From: Planctomycetaceae bacterium UBA4732
GTDB lineage: Bacteria > Planctomycetota > Planctomycetia > Gemmatales > Gemmataceae
DNA length: 7,535 nt
NCBI GenBank assembly: GCA_002404095.1
Contig: DHJA01000156.1
Location: 4,174 to 11,708, forward strand
Reading direction: 5' to 3'
Positions 6,609 to 7,535 of this stretch are shown here, piece after piece. The stretch's first letter is position 1, and every line of letters starts with the position of its first letter. Made by a program: the position numbers and the translations under genes. Below the pieces are notes generated by a model. That model saw only the letters and a list, made by a program, of their open reading frames with translations, was not told the DNA's origin and searched no databases.

Positions 6609-7535
6609 GCGTCCCGCCCGTGAAAGCTGCACACGGCCGAGACGGCCGTGCCACGCCGCCCGTGCCGGCTGAACAGTGCCGAGACCGCCAGGCCGCGCTG
6701 CGGATTCGACAAGGAGCGTATCTGCCGCACTGGACGCAGGAGGGCGGCATTTATTCCGTGACGTTTCGGCTGGCGGACGCGCTGCCGCAGGCCGTGGTCG
6801 GGGCGTGGAAGGCCGAACGCGAGGAATTGCTCCGCCTGGCGCGTCAGCAAGGTCGGCCCCTCCGTGCGGCGGAAGAGCGGCGCCTCCGGGAGTTGTTCTC
6901 CGAAAAGGTCGAAAAGTATCTGGACGCGGGGATGGGCCACTGCTGGATGAACCGGCCGGACGTCGCGGACCTGGCGTCGAACGCCCTAAAGCATTTCGAC
7001 GGAGCGCGTTATCTGCTGTTGGCTTGGTGCGTCATGCCGAACCACGTCCACGTGGTGGTCAAGCCGGCCGGGGGACATGAGCTGGACAAGATTTTGCATT
7101 CGTGGAAATCCTTCACGGCCCATAAAGCGATGAAATGGCTTGGCCTTCAGGCGTCATTCTGGCAGCCCGAGTATTACGATCATTTGATCCGAGACGACGA
7201 AGATTTGTTACATGCTGTCGAGTACACCGTGAACAATCCCGTGGCGGCGGGCCTTCGCGAGTGGCGGTGGGTGGGGATGAGGGATGATTTGGCGCAGGTG
7301 CTGGAAGATGGCACGGGCGTCTCGCCCGTGGAATTGAATCACGGGCGTGGCACGGGCGTCTCGCCCGTGGAATTGAATCACGGGCGTGGCACGTGCGTCT
7401 CGCCCGTGGAATTGAATCACGGGCGTGGCACGGGCGTCTCGTCCGTGGAATTGAATCACGGGCGTGGCACGTGCGTCTCGCCCGTGGAATTGAATCACGG
7501 GCGTGGCACGGGCGTCTCGCCCGTGGAATTGAATC
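6584..7535 (+). CDS. REP-associated tyrosine transposase (RAYT, IS200-like Y1/HUH fold), 3' partial
   Basis: RAYTs are single-domain HUH nucleases that nick single-stranded REP hairpins and are thought to spread them. The start is ATG 6584, 6 nt after AGGAGG (6572-6577) and overlapping the hsdS stop as ATGAATGA. Residues 6-27 (RGTGVPPVKAAHGRDGRATPPV) are encoded by an opposed REP pair. The recognisable domain runs from about residue 45 (YLPHWTQEGGIYSVTFRLAD) to 240. It contains the HUH metal-binding motif in MPNHVHVVVK (H154, H156), then FWQPEYYDHLIRDDEDLLH (192-210), and EYTVNNPVAAGL, whose Y214 matches the position of the nucleophile Tyr115 in E. coli TnpA-REP. All key residues are present, so the enzyme could be active. 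After residue 242 no stop is met: the frame enters the 39-bp tandem array and reads GTGVSPVELNHGR repeats to the window end. The true C-terminus is outside the window, or the native stop was lost when the array formed. Confidence 0.88.
   Translation, partial: MNENPRGTGVPPVKAAHGRDGRATPPVPAEQCRDRQAALRIRQGAYLPHWTQEGGIYSVTFRLADALPQAVVGAWKAEREELLRLARQQGRPLRAAEERRLRELFSEKVEKYLDAGMGHCWMNRPDVADLASNALKHFDGARYLLLAWCVMPNHVHVVVKPAGGHELDKILHSWKSFTAHKAMKWLGLQASFWQPEYYDHLIRDDEDLLHAVEYTVNNPVAAGLREWRWVGMRDDLAQVLEDGTGVSPVELNHGRGTGVSPVELNHGRGTCVSPVELNHGRGTGVSSVELNHGRGTCVSPVELNHGRGTGVSPVELN
6600..6654. repeat. Convergent REP pair in the RAYT 5' coding region
   Basis: The plus copy has GTGG (6600-6603), CACGGGCG (6604-6611), loop TCC, CGCCCGTG (6615-6622). 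The minus copy has CACGGCCG (6632-6639), loop AGA, CGGCCGTG (6643-6650), CCAC (6651-6654). The two feet are outermost, so GTGGCACG (6600-6607) and CGTGCCAC (6647-6654) can also pair over the whole unit. The orientation is the reverse of the divergent pair in hsdM. Confidence 0.9.
7309..7535 (+). repeat. 39-bp tandem REP array, five full units and a sixth cut by the window end
   Basis: Units start at 7309, 7348, 7387, 7426, 7465 and 7504. Each consists of TGG, a hairpin CACGGGCG-TCT-CGCCCGTG, the spacer GAATTGAAT and a further CACGGGCG. The CGCCCGTG arm can pair either with the CACGGGCG before it (3-nt loop) or the one after it (9-nt loop). Units 3 and 5 share the variant CACGTGCG, and unit 4 has CGTCCGTG. 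Foot tetranucleotides are GTGG except ATGG in unit 1. Because 39 is divisible by 3, the RAYT frame reads it as a 13-residue repeat without stops. Confidence 0.93.

Noticed and set aside
6136..6940. Long minus-strand ORFs opposite hsdS and RAYT
   Set aside because: They overlap well-supported genes with clear family motifs and read REP-derived strings; their codon pattern is that of a shadow frame.
6676..7080. Plus-strand 134-residue ORF within the RAYT region
   Set aside because: It is a different frame from the one that carries the HUH motif and catalytic tyrosine; composition is typical of a GC-rich shadow.
7208..7498. Minus-strand ORF of repeated HGRDARATPVIQF
   Set aside because: It is the reverse reading of the palindromic 39-bp repeat and has no ribosome binding site or non-repeat domain of its own.
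7309..7535. CRISPR array
   Set aside because: The period is 39 bp with no unique spacers; every base of each unit repeats, so it is a tandem REP array.

Overview
The window is about 60% GC and looks like a chromosomal segment of a Planctomycetota-type bacterium or a related environmental lineage. This is a judgement from style: GC-rich hairpin repeats that translate as GTGVSPV or HGRDARAT, a RAYT transposase, and an amidase-NamZ fusion. No marker gene is present, so the taxonomy is an inference.

Left part (1-1805): the 3' portion of a gene encoding a beta-lactamase-fold serine hydrolase fused to a DUF1343/NamZ (GH171) domain. This fits trimming of peptidoglycan fragments and recovery of MurNAc. 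The 5' end lies outside the window.

Middle (1806-2725): a repeat-rich intergenic region. It holds a nested CCCGCC-type inverted repeat, a sigma70-like promoter and strong ribosome binding site in front of a small ORF, a four-copy alternating CATGCTTTCG repeat that overruns that ORF's 3' half, three tandem 10-bp GATACA-type units beside a perfect 20-bp palindrome, and two related hairpins built around GGATTACCCC.

Right part (2726-7535): a type I restriction-modification operon. hsdM (adenine methyltransferase subunit) overlaps hsdS (specificity subunit) by 4 bases, and hsdS overlaps a REP-associated tyrosine transposase (RAYT) gene by 8 bases. No hsdR is present in the window. M and S together would form the modification enzyme; restriction would need hsdR from outside the window.

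The most notable feature is the set of REP hairpins with perfect 8-bp stems and 3-nt loops. Nearly all carry a GTGG foot, the equivalent place to the GTAG foot of E. coli REPs. They are spread through this operon: an in-frame pair inside hsdM, one in the 3' end of hsdS, a pair in the first codons of the RAYT gene, and a 39-bp tandem array that the RAYT frame reads as a 13-residue repeat up to the window end. The REPs around the hsdS/RAYT junction can also pair with each other so that the RAYT ribosome binding site and start codon lie in a 31-nt loop. REP elements are usually intergenic; here they are inside the coding sequences of an operon that also carries the likely cognate transposase.
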